From NCBI GenBank assembly GCA_964551305.1, contig CAZKBT010000013.1:1-57702 (forward strand): a stretch of 57,702 bases of DNA. Direction: 5' to 3'. Every line of letters begins with the position of its first letter. Within the stretch, counting starts at the first letter, position 1. The stretch is from JBAZDC01 sp041654595 (GTDB taxonomy: Bacteria > Pseudomonadota > Gammaproteobacteria > Burkholderiales > Burkholderiaceae_B). Below are positions 8,152 to 15,654 of the stretch, piece by piece. Both the position numbers and the translations under genes were made by a program. A model generated the notes under the pieces. It was not told the origin of the DNA, did not search any database, and worked only from the letters and a program-made list of their open reading frames with translations.

Positions 8152-9792
8152 GTGAAGATTGAAACATCCATGGCGCTCATGGAGCAGGCATCGCGTCAAC
8201 GCGAGGAGACGTTGGCGCTGGCGGAATCGCTGGGCGAATTCGTGCGGGAACAGGCCGCGCTGCTGGGCGAACAACCCGCCGCGGTCTGGTTCGAACAGAA
8301 TGTCACGCTGACCTACCGGGATCTCGACGCCCAGGCCAGCCGGCTGGCCGATAGCCTGTGTTCCTTGGGAGTGCGCAAAGGCACGCATGTCGCAGTCATG
8401 TTGCACAACAGCCCCGCGTTTCCGGTCACCTGGATCGCGCTGGGCCGACTCGGCGCCGTCATGGTACCGGTCAATACCGCTTACACGGAAGACGAGGTCC
8501 GCTTCGTGCTGAACGATTCCGACGCTCAATTTCTGGTCATCGACGACGACCTGCTCGAAAGAATCGGACCCGCCATCGCATCCGTCCCCCTGTTGTCGGC
8601 GGAGCGCACCGTCGCGCGCGGCGGCTCCCATCCCATCCAATGGAACGACCTGCTGGAAAAAGGCCGCCCGGACTTCGTCGCGCCCAGCGCGGTTTCGCGC
8701 CAGGACCTGCTGAATCTGCAATACACCTCCGGCACGACGGGCTTTCCCAAAGGCTGCATGTTGACGCACGAATACTGGATGATCCATGCTCAGAACTCGG
8801 CGCGCCACCGCAGGCCCCCCGAAGCCGGGATCAAGAACGTATTGATATGGGCGCCCTTTTTCTACATGGACCCGATGTGGCAGCTTTTGATGACATTGCG
8901 CCTGGGAGGAACCGCCTGGATAGCCGACCGCATGAGCTTGAGCCGCTTCATGGACTGGCTGATCGACTACCGGATCCACTATTGCATATTCCCCGAGCCG
9001 GCGCTTGCCCACTACCCCCCTTCGGAACGGGACCGGCAAGTCGCGTTGAAATACATCAGCATCTACGGCTGGACCGAGGTCTCGCGACGCGCCGTGCAAG
9101 AAAGATTCGGCGTCATCGCCCGGGAAGGCTATGGCATGACGGAAATAGGCACCGGCTCGCTGGTGCCGGCCTGGGCGTCGGACAAAGCGCTGCTGCGGAC
9201 ATGCGGCCTGCCTGCTGCGTTCCGTGAACTCCGGCTGCGCGACAGCGAAGGCAAGCCGGTCGCCGACGGCGAAATCGGCGAACTGTGGGTGCGCGGGCGC
9301 GGCCTGTTTCTAGGCTACTACAAGCGGCCGGAAGCGAATGCGCAAAGCTTCGAAGGAGACTGGTTCCGCACGGGCGACCTGTTCCGCCGCGACGAGGACG
9401 GTTTTTACTACCTGGTGGGGCGCATCAAGGAAATGATCAAGCGCGCCGGGGAAAACATTTCGGCCAACGAGGTCGAGGCCGTGCTGCGCAGCATGCACGG
9501 CATATCGGAAGCCGCCGTCATCGCCGTGCCCGACGACCTGCGCCGCGAAGAAGTCAAAGCCTATCTGAAACTGAGCGAAGGATTGACCAAGGACGACATT
9601 CCTCCGTCGACGGTGCTGGCGCACTGCCGCAAGCACCTGGCCCCGTTCAAAGTGCCGCGCTATCTTCAATACATGAACGAGGATTTTCCGCGCACGCCTT
9701 CGCGCAAGATCGCCAAGAAGAGGCTGGCGGCCGACGTCGGCCGCCTGTTCGCCGACACCTATGACAGCCAAAACGATCGCTGGCTACCGTAA
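8152..9792 (+). CDS. Acyl-CoA synthetase (AMP-forming, CaiC-like)
   Basis: Activates a carboxylic acid to its CoA thioester through an acyl-adenylate. The P-loop YTSGTTGFPKG, the motif YGMTEIGTG, the hinge region (FRTGDLFRRDEDGFYYLVGR) and the catalytic lysine near the C-terminus (PSRKIAKKRL) are all present. Overall it resembles carnitine/crotonobetaine-CoA ligase (CaiC) more than long-chain fatty acid ligases. The GTG at 8152 is preferred because GGAG lies 6 bases upstream; an in-frame TTG at 8146 and an ATG at 8170 are alternatives. Its place after the transporter suggests that the acid made by the aldehyde dehydrogenase, or the imported acid itself, is committed to CoA-linked breakdown. 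Confidence 0.9.
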   Translation: MKIETSMALMEQASRQREETLALAESLGEFVREQAALLGEQPAAVWFEQNVTLTYRDLDAQASRLADSLCSLGVRKGTHVAVMLHNSPAFPVTWIALGRLGAVMVPVNTAYTEDEVRFVLNDSDAQFLVIDDDLLERIGPAIASVPLLSAERTVARGGSHPIQWNDLLEKGRPDFVAPSAVSRQDLLNLQYTSGTTGFPKGCMLTHEYWMIHAQNSARHRRPPEAGIKNVLIWAPFFYMDPMWQLLMTLRLGGTAWIADRMSLSRFMDWLIDYRIHYCIFPEPALAHYPPSERDRQVALKYISIYGWTEVSRRAVQERFGVIAREGYGMTEIGTGSLVPAWASDKALLRTCGLPAAFRELRLRDSEGKPVADGEIGELWVRGRGLFLGYYKRPEANAQSFEGDWFRTGDLFRRDEDGFYYLVGRIKEMIKRAGENISANEVEAVLRSMHGISEAAVIAVPDDLRREEVKAYLKLSEGLTKDDIPPSTVLAHCRKHLAPFKVPRYLQYMNEDFPRTPSRKIAKKRLAADVGRLFADTYDSQNDRWLP

Positions 9793-9813
9793 CATCATTG
9801 AAAGGCAAGGCAT

Positions 9814-10662
9814 ATGTTCATCGATTTTTCCAGCCGCCCGCCGGGTCCGGAGTTCGTGGGGACCGCGCCGCACCTGAGCAACTACAGGCGGGTTTACGGC
9901 AATACCGAAAAACAGACCCGGGAACACGGCGAACCCACGCTGGATCAGTATCTGCAAACCTATGAGCGCCTGAATGCCCGGGCCGTCGTCATCAAGGCGC
10001 GCGATCTGCGCACGACTTTCGGCTTTCGGATCGCCAACGAAGATGTGGCGGCATTCTGCCGCGAGCACGGCGAACGCTACATCGGATTCGCCGGCGTCGA
10101 CCCCCACCGTGGGGAACAGGCCGTGCAAGAGCTGGAAACCGCGATCAAGAACCTCGGCTTGCGCGGCCTGAACGTCCAGGGCTTCGAGCACAAGCTCGAC
10201 ATCGACGACCCCTTGCTCTACCCGCTTTATGCCAAGGCCGCCGAGCTGGACATACCCGTCAATATCCATTGCGGCACCAATTTCTCGACTCATGTGTCCA
10301 TGGCCCATGGGCACCCGCTTGCCCTGGACAAGGTACTGAGAGACTTTCCGTCCCTGAAAATCTGCGCCTCCCCGCCAGGCTGGCCTTGGGTGCAGGAGCT
10401 CCTGGCGGTCGCCTGGCGCCATCCCAATCTATGGATAGGCACGGTGGCCATGCGTCCGAAACTGCTGAACACACCCCATTCGGGCTACGAGCCCCTGCTG
10501 CGGTACGGCACGACTGTGCTGAAAAACCGCATGATCTTCGGCACCTCGTATCCCATGATGCCCGTGGAGCGGACATTGGAAGAATTCCAGGCCCTTCCCA
10601 TGGGTGACGATGTGCGCAAGCTCTGGCTGGAAGGCAATGCGGCTGCATTTCTGGGTTTGTGA
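9814..10662 (+). CDS. Amidohydrolase-fold protein lacking most metal ligands
   Basis: A 282-residue protein of the Amidohydrolase_2 (PF04909-like) TIM-barrel family, last gene of the 1150-10662 operon. The fold is recognised from the helix and strand pattern and from landmarks such as PVNIHCGTN, GWPWVQELLAVAW and RMIFGTSYPMM. The usual metal ligands are largely gone. The N-terminal IDxHxH motif reads IDFSSRP, the central HGG before WPW reads ASPPGWPW, and the catalytic Asp of GTDYP is Ser. Only the His of NIHCG remains. The reading frame is intact and well spaced from its neighbour (21 bases), so it is probably expressed. It may be metal-free, use different residues, or have become a binding or regulatory protein. 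Confidence 0.8.
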   Translation: MFIDFSSRPPGPEFVGTAPHLSNYRRVYGNTEKQTREHGEPTLDQYLQTYERLNARAVVIKARDLRTTFGFRIANEDVAAFCREHGERYIGFAGVDPHRGEQAVQELETAIKNLGLRGLNVQGFEHKLDIDDPLLYPLYAKAAELDIPVNIHCGTNFSTHVSMAHGHPLALDKVLRDFPSLKICASPPGWPWVQELLAVAWRHPNLWIGTVAMRPKLLNTPHSGYEPLLRYGTTVLKNRMIFGTSYPMMPVERTLEEFQALPMGDDVRKLWLEGNAAAFLGL

Positions 10663-10773
10663 AGGGACGCCGGAGCCTTACAATCAAAGGACGGAAAACG
10701 CCTTGCCGCTCATGAAAGCCGGGCCATTGATTACAATGCCCGCGTCACCGCAAGGCATCACCACCGTCCATTT

Positions 10774-11490
10774 ATGCACACGTCCGCACTCGTTCTGTTT
10801 TCCGGAGGCCAGGATTCGGCCACTTGTCTGGCCTGGGCCCTGAACCGATACCAGCGTGTCGAAACCATAGGCTTCGACTACGGCCAGCGCCATGCCGTCG
10901 AACTGGAATGCAGAACGCGCTTCATCGCCGCGCTGCGCGCCGCCTACCCTGAATGGGGCGCGCGCCTGGGCGAAGACCACCTGCTGGACATGGGGCTGCT
11001 CAGCCAGATCAGCGACACGGCGCTCACCCAGTCCAAAGCCATCGAGTTCGAAAAGACCGGCATGCCCAACACCTTCGTGCCGGGCCGCAATCTTCTGTTC
11101 CTTACATTCGCGGCGGCGCTTGCCTACCGGCGCGGCTTGACGGTGCTGGTAGGCGGAATGTGCGAAACCGATTATTCGGGATATCCGGATTGCCGTGACG
11201 ATACGCTCAAAGCGATGCAGGTCGCGCTGAGCCTGGGCCTGGACAGCCGCTACGTGATCGAGACGCCGCTCATGTGGCTCGACAAGGCTGCGACATGGAG
11301 CTTGGCCCAGGACCTGGGCGGGCCGGACCTGGTCTCGCTCATGCTGGAAGAAACGCATACATGCTATCTGGGAGACCGCACGACACGGCACTCCTGGGGA
11401 TATGGCTGCGATGCCTGTCCCGCATGCGAGCTGCGCCGCAAAGGCCACGACGCGTTCCGCCGCGCTCAGGAGCCGCGCCGTGCCGGATAA
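10774..11490 (+). CDS. queC: 7-cyano-7-deazaguanine synthase QueC
   Basis: Converts 7-carboxy-7-deazaguanine to preQ0 with ATP and ammonia, in the pathway to queuosine in tRNA. At 238 residues it matches the family. It has the PP-loop ATP-binding motif LFSGGQDSATCL at the N-terminus and the C-terminal zinc cysteines (a Cys in HTCYLGD, then CDACPAC). The ATG at 10774 begins directly with the conserved strand. The gene overlaps the next one by 11 bases, and queE follows, so queC, queD and queE form one operon. No preQ1 riboswitch was seen in the 111-base leader. Confidence 0.96.
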   Translation: MHTSALVLFSGGQDSATCLAWALNRYQRVETIGFDYGQRHAVELECRTRFIAALRAAYPEWGARLGEDHLLDMGLLSQISDTALTQSKAIEFEKTGMPNTFVPGRNLLFLTFAAALAYRRGLTVLVGGMCETDYSGYPDCRDDTLKAMQVALSLGLDSRYVIETPLMWLDKAATWSLAQDLGGPDLVSLMLEETHTCYLGDRTTRHSWGYGCDACPACELRRKGHDAFRRAQEPRRAG

Positions 11491-12577
11491 GCCCGCCGTC
11501 ACCGTTGCGCGCGGCCGATTCGAATCCGCCCGGCATATCGACGTCTTGCCCGAAGGCCATCGCAGCCGCCGCATGCACGGCCATGGCTTCGTCGCCGGCG
11601 TATTTACGGATATGTCCGGACGCAAGCCGTCGTACCGGGGCGGCGAAGTCCCCTTTCTCCAGAAGCGCCTGGACGGCTGCCTGGAGGAATTGACATATAA
11701 AGTATTGAATGACGTCATGGCCCTGCCGGACGATGGCAACCTGGCCCGATGGCTGCGCGATCGGCTCGGCCTGCAAGGCCCGACGCGCGTGGCCGTGCAA
11801 AGCACGCCGGATCAAGGCGTGGAGCTGGATGGCCGGAATCGCATGCATATCTGGCGCCGCTACCGCTTTTTCGCCGCCCATCGGTTGCCGCACGTCCCGA
11901 CCGGCCACAAATGCGGCCGCATGCATGGACATGGCTTCCAGGCCGTCCTATATGCGAACCACGATCCCGGCGACCCCGCCTCGGACATCGGCTATGACCG
12001 CCTGGACGGGCTCTGGGCGCCGCTTGCCGAAAGCCTGAACCACCGGTGCCTGAACGACATCCCCGGCTTGTCGAATCCGACCAGCGAAATGATTTCCTCC
12101 TGGCTGTGGGACAAGCTGAAGCCCGGATTTCCCTTGCTTGCGCGAGTCGCCGTCTATGAGACGGAATCCTGTGGAGCCTGTTTCGACGGCGCCGGCTATC
12201 GGATCTGGAAAGACTTCACGATCGACAGCGCCGTGCGGCATGGCGACGCCCCCGAGGACGACCCGCGTCGGGCGCTCCATGGCGATACCTTCCTGCTCAG
12301 GCTGCACCTGGACGCCCCGCTCGACCGGCTCAAGGGCTGGACGGTCGACTTCGGCGACGTCAAAGCGATCTTCGATCCGTTCTTCAAGGATCTGGACCAT
12401 CAGCCGCTTTACGAACGGTCCGAATTCAGGACGGGCGATACGGCATCGATCGCCCGCTGGATACACCAGCGGATCCAGGCCGATCTTCCCCAAGTGGCCC
12501 GGGTCGACGCATTCGGCTCTCGAGGCGGGGGCACCCTCGTAGGCGACGACCTCGAAGGGCCGGCTTTGCCGGCGTAA
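11480..12577 (+). CDS. queD: Triple-domain QueD-like 6-carboxytetrahydropterin synthase
   Basis: QueD turns dihydroneopterin triphosphate into 6-carboxytetrahydropterin, the second step to 7-deazaguanines. Usual QueD is about 120 residues; this protein has 365 and reads as three tandem T-fold copies. Copy 1 (about 8-118) keeps zinc histidines H19, H33 and H35 but has Ser29 where the catalytic Cys belongs and no Asp-His pair. Copy 2 (about 125-238) keeps H134, C145, H149, H151 and E228, but the Asp-His dyad is Asn187-His188. Copy 3 (about 265-352) has lost the zinc site (HGDTF) but keeps the GWTVDFGDVK stretch and Asp305-His306. The GTG start at 11480 overlaps the end of queC; longer in-frame starts lie inside queC. 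Position between queC and queE makes the pathway role secure, though the working active site is not obvious. Confidence 0.88.
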   Translation: MPDKPAVTVARGRFESARHIDVLPEGHRSRRMHGHGFVAGVFTDMSGRKPSYRGGEVPFLQKRLDGCLEELTYKVLNDVMALPDDGNLARWLRDRLGLQGPTRVAVQSTPDQGVELDGRNRMHIWRRYRFFAAHRLPHVPTGHKCGRMHGHGFQAVLYANHDPGDPASDIGYDRLDGLWAPLAESLNHRCLNDIPGLSNPTSEMISSWLWDKLKPGFPLLARVAVYETESCGACFDGAGYRIWKDFTIDSAVRHGDAPEDDPRRALHGDTFLLRLHLDAPLDRLKGWTVDFGDVKAIFDPFFKDLDHQPLYERSEFRTGDTASIARWIHQRIQADLPQVARVDAFGSRGGGTLVGDDLEGPALPA

Positions 12578-12581
12578 ACAT

Positions 12582-13223
12582 ATGAGCTATTCGATCAAGG
12601 AAATTTTTTACACGCTGCAAGGCGAAGGCCTCCAGATCGGCAAGCCCGCCGTATTCTGCCGTTTCGCGGGCTGCAATCTGTGGACCGGCCGCGAGCAGGA
12701 TCGCGGCACCGCCGTCTGTCAATTTTGCGATACGGATTTCGTGGGCGTGGATGGAACGCTGGGAGGCAAGTTCGGCAGCGCCGATGCGCTTGCGCGGCTG
12801 ATCGAAGCGCAATGGCCCCAAAGCGACGTCGCCCACCGCCTGGTCGTCCTGACCGGCGGCGAACCCTTGCTCCAGGTCGACGCGCCGCTTATCGACGCCC
12901 TGCATCGGCGGCGCTTCAAGATTGCCGTGGAAACGAACGGCAGTATCGCGGCGCCGCCGGGACTCGACTGGATCTGCGTCAGCCCCAAGGCCGGCGCGCC
13001 GTTGATGCAGACAGCCGGCAACGAGCTCAAGCTGGTGTTCCCGCAAGCCCGCCTGATGCCGAACGACCTGGATGCCGATGCGCTGGACTTCGAACATTGG
13101 CTGCTGCAGCCGATGGACGGCCCCCGGGTCGAGGAAAACATCCAGGCTGCCATCGCTTACTGCCAGGCCCACCCCAAATGGCGCTTGTCCATACAAAGCC
13201 ACAAGATAGTGGGGATCCGATAA
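12582..13223 (+). CDS. queE: 7-carboxy-7-deazaguanine synthase QueE (radical SAM)
   Basis: Radical S-adenosylmethionine enzyme that rearranges 6-carboxytetrahydropterin to 7-carboxy-7-deazaguanine, linking QueD to QueC. It has 213 residues. The iron-sulfur cysteines are C31, C46 and C49, giving CX14CX2C rather than the usual radical SAM CX3CX2C; this variant is known for Burkholderia multivorans QueE. The early FYTLQGEG motif and the TGGEPLLQ glycine-rich SAM-binding motif are also seen. It starts 4 bases after the triple QueD gene and is the last gene of the operon. A 7-bp hairpin follows at 13230-13245. Confidence 0.95.
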   Translation: MSYSIKEIFYTLQGEGLQIGKPAVFCRFAGCNLWTGREQDRGTAVCQFCDTDFVGVDGTLGGKFGSADALARLIEAQWPQSDVAHRLVVLTGGEPLLQVDAPLIDALHRRRFKIAVETNGSIAAPPGLDWICVSPKAGAPLMQTAGNELKLVFPQARLMPNDLDADALDFEHWLLQPMDGPRVEENIQAAIAYCQAHPKWRLSIQSHKIVGIR

Positions 13224-13229
13224 GCTCGT

Positions 13230-13245
13230 CAGGGGCTTGCCCCTG
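13230..13245. terminator. Short hairpin after queE
   Basis: CAGGGGC-TT-GCCCCTG forms a perfect 7-bp stem with a tight loop 6 bases after the queE stop. No T-run follows, so it may be a Rho-dependent pause or an mRNA-stabilising structure instead of an intrinsic terminator. Confidence 0.35.
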
Positions 13246-13325
13246 GCGGAAACCGCTCGGCGTTACAAAACAAAATCCGGCGAATGCGTTATTCTGTCTT
13301 GCTTCACCTCAAGGAGAACTTATCC

Positions 13326-13607
13326 ATGGCACATGCCAGCGCCCGTCACATCCTGGTTTCCACCGAAGCCAAGTGCAATGAACTGAAAACCGCCATCGAG
13401 AACGGCGCCGATTTCGCCCAAGTCGCCAGAGAAAATTCCAGTTGTCCCTCCAGCCGCGACGGCGGCAATCTGGGCACGTTCGGTCCAGGCCAAATGGTCA
13501 AAGAATTCGATACCGTCGTGTTCAGCGCTCCGTTGAACGTCGTGCAGGGCCCCGTCAAGACCCAGTTCGGCTACCACCTGCTGGAAGTGACCAGCCGCCA
13601 GGACTGA
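13326..13607 (+). CDS. ppiC: Parvulin-type peptidyl-prolyl isomerase PpiC
   Basis: Cytoplasmic single-domain parvulin that speeds cis-trans isomerisation of prolyl bonds. The 93-residue length equals that of E. coli PpiC. Conserved landmarks are ARHILVSTE at the start, NGADFAQVARENSSCPSS, GGNLGTFGPGQMVKEFD and the end FGYHLLEV. The ATG at 13326 has an AAGGAGAACTT binding site; longer in-frame starts lack one. No signal peptide is present. It is 102 bases after queE and 11 bases before the hydratase-like gene, which suggests co-transcription with the latter. Confidence 0.93.
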   Translation: MAHASARHILVSTEAKCNELKTAIENGADFAQVARENSSCPSSRDGGNLGTFGPGQMVKEFDTVVFSAPLNVVQGPVKTQFGYHLLEVTSRQD

Positions 13608-13618
13608 TCAAGGCCGCC

Positions 13619-14482
13619 ATGAGCGCCGTGGATCTGGAACACCTGCGACAGTGGATGGGCAAACAGGAATCGGACACCGACCAGTTGTCCGTCCGTCACG
13701 CGCGCTTGATGGCCGCCACCCTGGGACTCGACCAGGAAAGCATTCGCGCGGGGGCTCCGCTTCCCGCGCTGTGGCATTGGACGTACTTCCTGGAAGGACT
13801 GCCGCCGGACCAGCTCGGCCCCGACGGCCATCCCGCCCGAGGCGGGTTCCTGCCGCCGGTGCCCCTGCCGAACAGAATGTGGGCGGGCGGGGACGTCGTC
13901 TTTCATGCGCCGCTGCCGCTGGGCGCTACCGTGGAGAAAAGATCGCGGATCGCGTCGGTCGAGCATAAACACGGGCGCAGCGGCGATCTGGTGTTCGTAG
14001 CCGTGCTGCATGAAATCCTGCGCGATGGAAACGTCGCCGTCACGGAAACGCACGACATCGTCTATAAGCAAGCCGGCGTGGCGCCGCAAACAGCCGCGCC
14101 CATGAACATGCCCGCGCCCGCCTACAGCAAACGCATACGGCCCGACTCCACGATGCTGATGCGCTATTCCGCGCTCACGTTCAACGGCCATCGCATTCAC
14201 TATGACGCCGATTATTGCCGCCAGGTGGAGGGCTATCCGAATCTGGTCATACACGGCCCCCTGTGCGCCACGCTGCTGGCGGGAACCGCGCAGGAAGCGG
14301 GCGGACGGCCCATCAGGCAATTCCGCTATCGGGGCGTTCGGCCCAACCTGCTCGGCGCGGAGCTGACCCTGCATGTCGCGCAAGTCGGCGACGACGAGCT
14401 GACTGCGTGGATCTGCCTGCCCGACGGCAGCGTCTCGATGCGCGCCGACGTCCGACTTCGGAGCAGCGAAGACCCCGCCTAG
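13619..14482 (+). CDS. HTD2/MaoC-like hot-dog hydratase (3-methylfumaryl-CoA hydratase-like)
   Basis: A 287-residue double hot-dog protein resembling HTD2-type and 3-methylfumaryl-CoA (mesaconyl-C4-CoA) hydratases, which add or remove water on acyl-CoA substrates. The N-terminal half holds a FAS1-like dehydratase region (WHWTYFLEGLPPDQLGPDG, then a conserved R-x-W-A-G-G segment). The C-terminal half holds RYSALTFNGHRIHYDADY, the typical MaoC hydratase signature with catalytic Asp/His candidates. The ATG at 13619 is 11 bases after ppiC. No other CoA-pathway gene is adjacent, so the true substrate is uncertain. A role downstream of the acyl-CoA ligase at 8152 is possible but unsupported. Confidence 0.8.
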   Translation: MSAVDLEHLRQWMGKQESDTDQLSVRHARLMAATLGLDQESIRAGAPLPALWHWTYFLEGLPPDQLGPDGHPARGGFLPPVPLPNRMWAGGDVVFHAPLPLGATVEKRSRIASVEHKHGRSGDLVFVAVLHEILRDGNVAVTETHDIVYKQAGVAPQTAAPMNMPAPAYSKRIRPDSTMLMRYSALTFNGHRIHYDADYCRQVEGYPNLVIHGPLCATLLAGTAQEAGGRPIRQFRYRGVRPNLLGAELTLHVAQVGDDELTAWICLPDGSVSMRADVRLRSSEDPA

Positions 14483-14506
14483 CTCCTTCCGACACGTCGT
14501 CGCGTG

Positions 14507-14779
14507 TCAGCCGCAAACGATCCGGCTGATGACGCCCGCCTCGGTGACGTGGATGTTGAGCCTGTCCGGACGGTAGTCGCGCGTCACCATGGTCCGAGGC
14601 CGGATAATCCTCGTCCTGTCCGGCAAGGTCTTCATATCGAGCGCATCGGCGGACGTGCCGAGCAAATGCCGCAGCGCGGAGGCGCCGCACCGGTCGGGAC
14701 TGGCATCCGCCTCCACCTTGGGCGAAGCTTGGCAACCCGCCAATATCAAGACCGCGGCGATGATCAGTAAGCCTTTCAT
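14507..14779 (-). CDS. I78-family peptidase inhibitor lipoprotein
   Basis: A 90-residue exported lipoprotein. The signal peptide MKGLLIIAAVLILAGC ends in a lipobox (LAGC), so Cys16 should be lipidated. After a short linker, residues 31-90 match the inhibitor I78 family: C-G-A near 31, a central D-x-R-I-I-R-P, the T-R-D-Y-R-P-D-R-L-N-I strand and the terminal I-V-C-G, with two cysteines that likely form a disulfide. The family inhibits serine proteases such as elastase. The start was chosen at the lipoprotein signal; upstream in-frame extension has no conserved content. It stands alone, convergent with the hydratase gene and 24 bases from its end. Confidence 0.82.
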   Translation of the reverse strand: MKGLLIIAAVLILAGCQASPKVEADASPDRCGASALRHLLGTSADALDMKTLPDRTRIIRPRTMVTRDYRPDRLNIHVTEAGVISRIVCG

Positions 14780-15109
14780 GTCCTGTCCCAACATAAAAAC
14801 AAACACAAGGGTGGATACCCTGACGGCATGGCAAAAAAACAGGCGGCGCGCGTGCCCAACCTCGTTCATCATGCCATGAACGCAAGCATAAAGGCTGTCG
14901 TTCGACACATATGTCAAAACGCAATAATGAGAAACAAGCAACTTGAAAGTAGTATAAAAACAACGGGCCGCCCCCAGGCGTTTGCCGGAAAACGGGCTGG
15001 TCAAGCCTTCCGCCAAAGTTACACACGGGAACATCAAGTAGTTTTCTGCCGGATTTGCCGAATGGCGGATTGATAAGCTGTGGTCTCAAGCAACTGGGAG
15101 GACAAAGTT
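14780..15109. other. Intergenic region between divergent small genes
   Basis: This 330-base stretch is more AT-rich than its surroundings and must hold the promoters for the I78 lipoprotein (leftward) and for the small protein at 15110 (rightward). I saw no strong repeat, RNA gene or conserved peptide in it. Confidence 0.4.
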
Positions 15110-15298
15110 ATGGTGTCTTACAGTAATTCGAGATTCAATGGTCGGCCGCTCATCGTCTTGAACGCGAAGGAGACGGACGAAGCAAAAAGCGCGGAACGCG
15201 AGCTCAGCCTTTATCTTCAACAATCGGCGGCGGCTTCCGCGCGAAGAAAATCTTACCCGTCCTATGGCAATGACCTGGTCTCGCCCAGGCATTGGTAG
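15110..15298 (+). CDS. Small hypothetical protein, 62 residues
   Basis: Not recognised. The ATG at 15110 has a very good GGGAGGA ribosome binding site about 9 bases upstream, which is the main reason to believe it. The protein is hydrophilic, begins MVSYSNSRFNGRPLIVLNAK, has a charged middle (ETDEAKSAEREL) likely to be helical, and a Ser/Ala/Arg-rich end. There is no signal or membrane segment. It lies 80 bases before another small gene with a strong binding site and may be co-transcribed with it. Confidence 0.5.
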   Translation: MVSYSNSRFNGRPLIVLNAKETDEAKSAERELSLYLQQSAAASARRKSYPSYGNDLVSPRHW

Positions 15299-15378
15299 AT
15301 ACATAAAGCGCCAGGCCGCGCTTTACGGCCGGCTGACGGCCTCGCGGCCCGGCGGCGCCAAACCACTAGGAGGCATAC

Positions 15379-15483
15379 ATGATACAACTCGTCGCGGCCA
15401 CACTGCTTGCGCCGCCTATCCTGGCCAGCGTCTACATCCTGTCGGTCGCTTATTACTGGCAACGCAAATCGAATAAAGCCTGA
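15379..15483 (+). CDS. Small single-span membrane protein, 34 residues
   Basis: A short gene with an ATG at 15379 preceded by TAGGAGG, a near-perfect ribosome binding site at good spacing. The product begins MIQLVAATLLAPPILASVYI, continues through a hydrophobic stretch to AYYW and ends in a basic tail (QRKSNKA). This fits one transmembrane helix with its C-terminus in the cytoplasm. A convincing intrinsic terminator follows 25 bases after the stop, which supports a real transcription unit. The family is unknown. It could be a regulator or stabiliser of a larger membrane protein. Confidence 0.6.
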   Translation: MIQLVAATLLAPPILASVYILSVAYYWQRKSNKA

Positions 15484-15508
15484 CGCTCGGCCCGCAACGT
15501 CGTTGCGC

Positions 15509-15531
15509 AAACCACCTCCGGGTGGTTTTTA
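15509..15531 (+). terminator. Intrinsic terminator
   Basis: AAACCACC pairs with GGTGGTTT around a TCCG loop, and the T-run follows directly (to 15530). It ends the transcript of the small membrane protein gene and separates it from ilvE. Confidence 0.8.
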
Positions 15532-15654
15532 TTTGCGCGCCGCCGCCGGCGCGGATGGAATAAAAATTGCCGATTGCGCCACCGCCCCCTGCATTCGGGC
15601 AAACTTGGTCTAGAATTGACGGTGTCCCTCCCTTCCTCCTTGAATGCCAGTACT

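Noticed and set aside
10663..10773. A preQ1 riboswitch before queC
   Set aside because: The leader lacks the short H-type pseudoknot pattern with the A-rich tail expected for preQ1 aptamers.
11517..11530. A GATTCGAATCC stretch resembling a tRNA T-loop
   Set aside because: It lies inside the QueD coding region and no acceptor or anticodon stem can be built around it. No other tRNA-like structure was noticed in the window.
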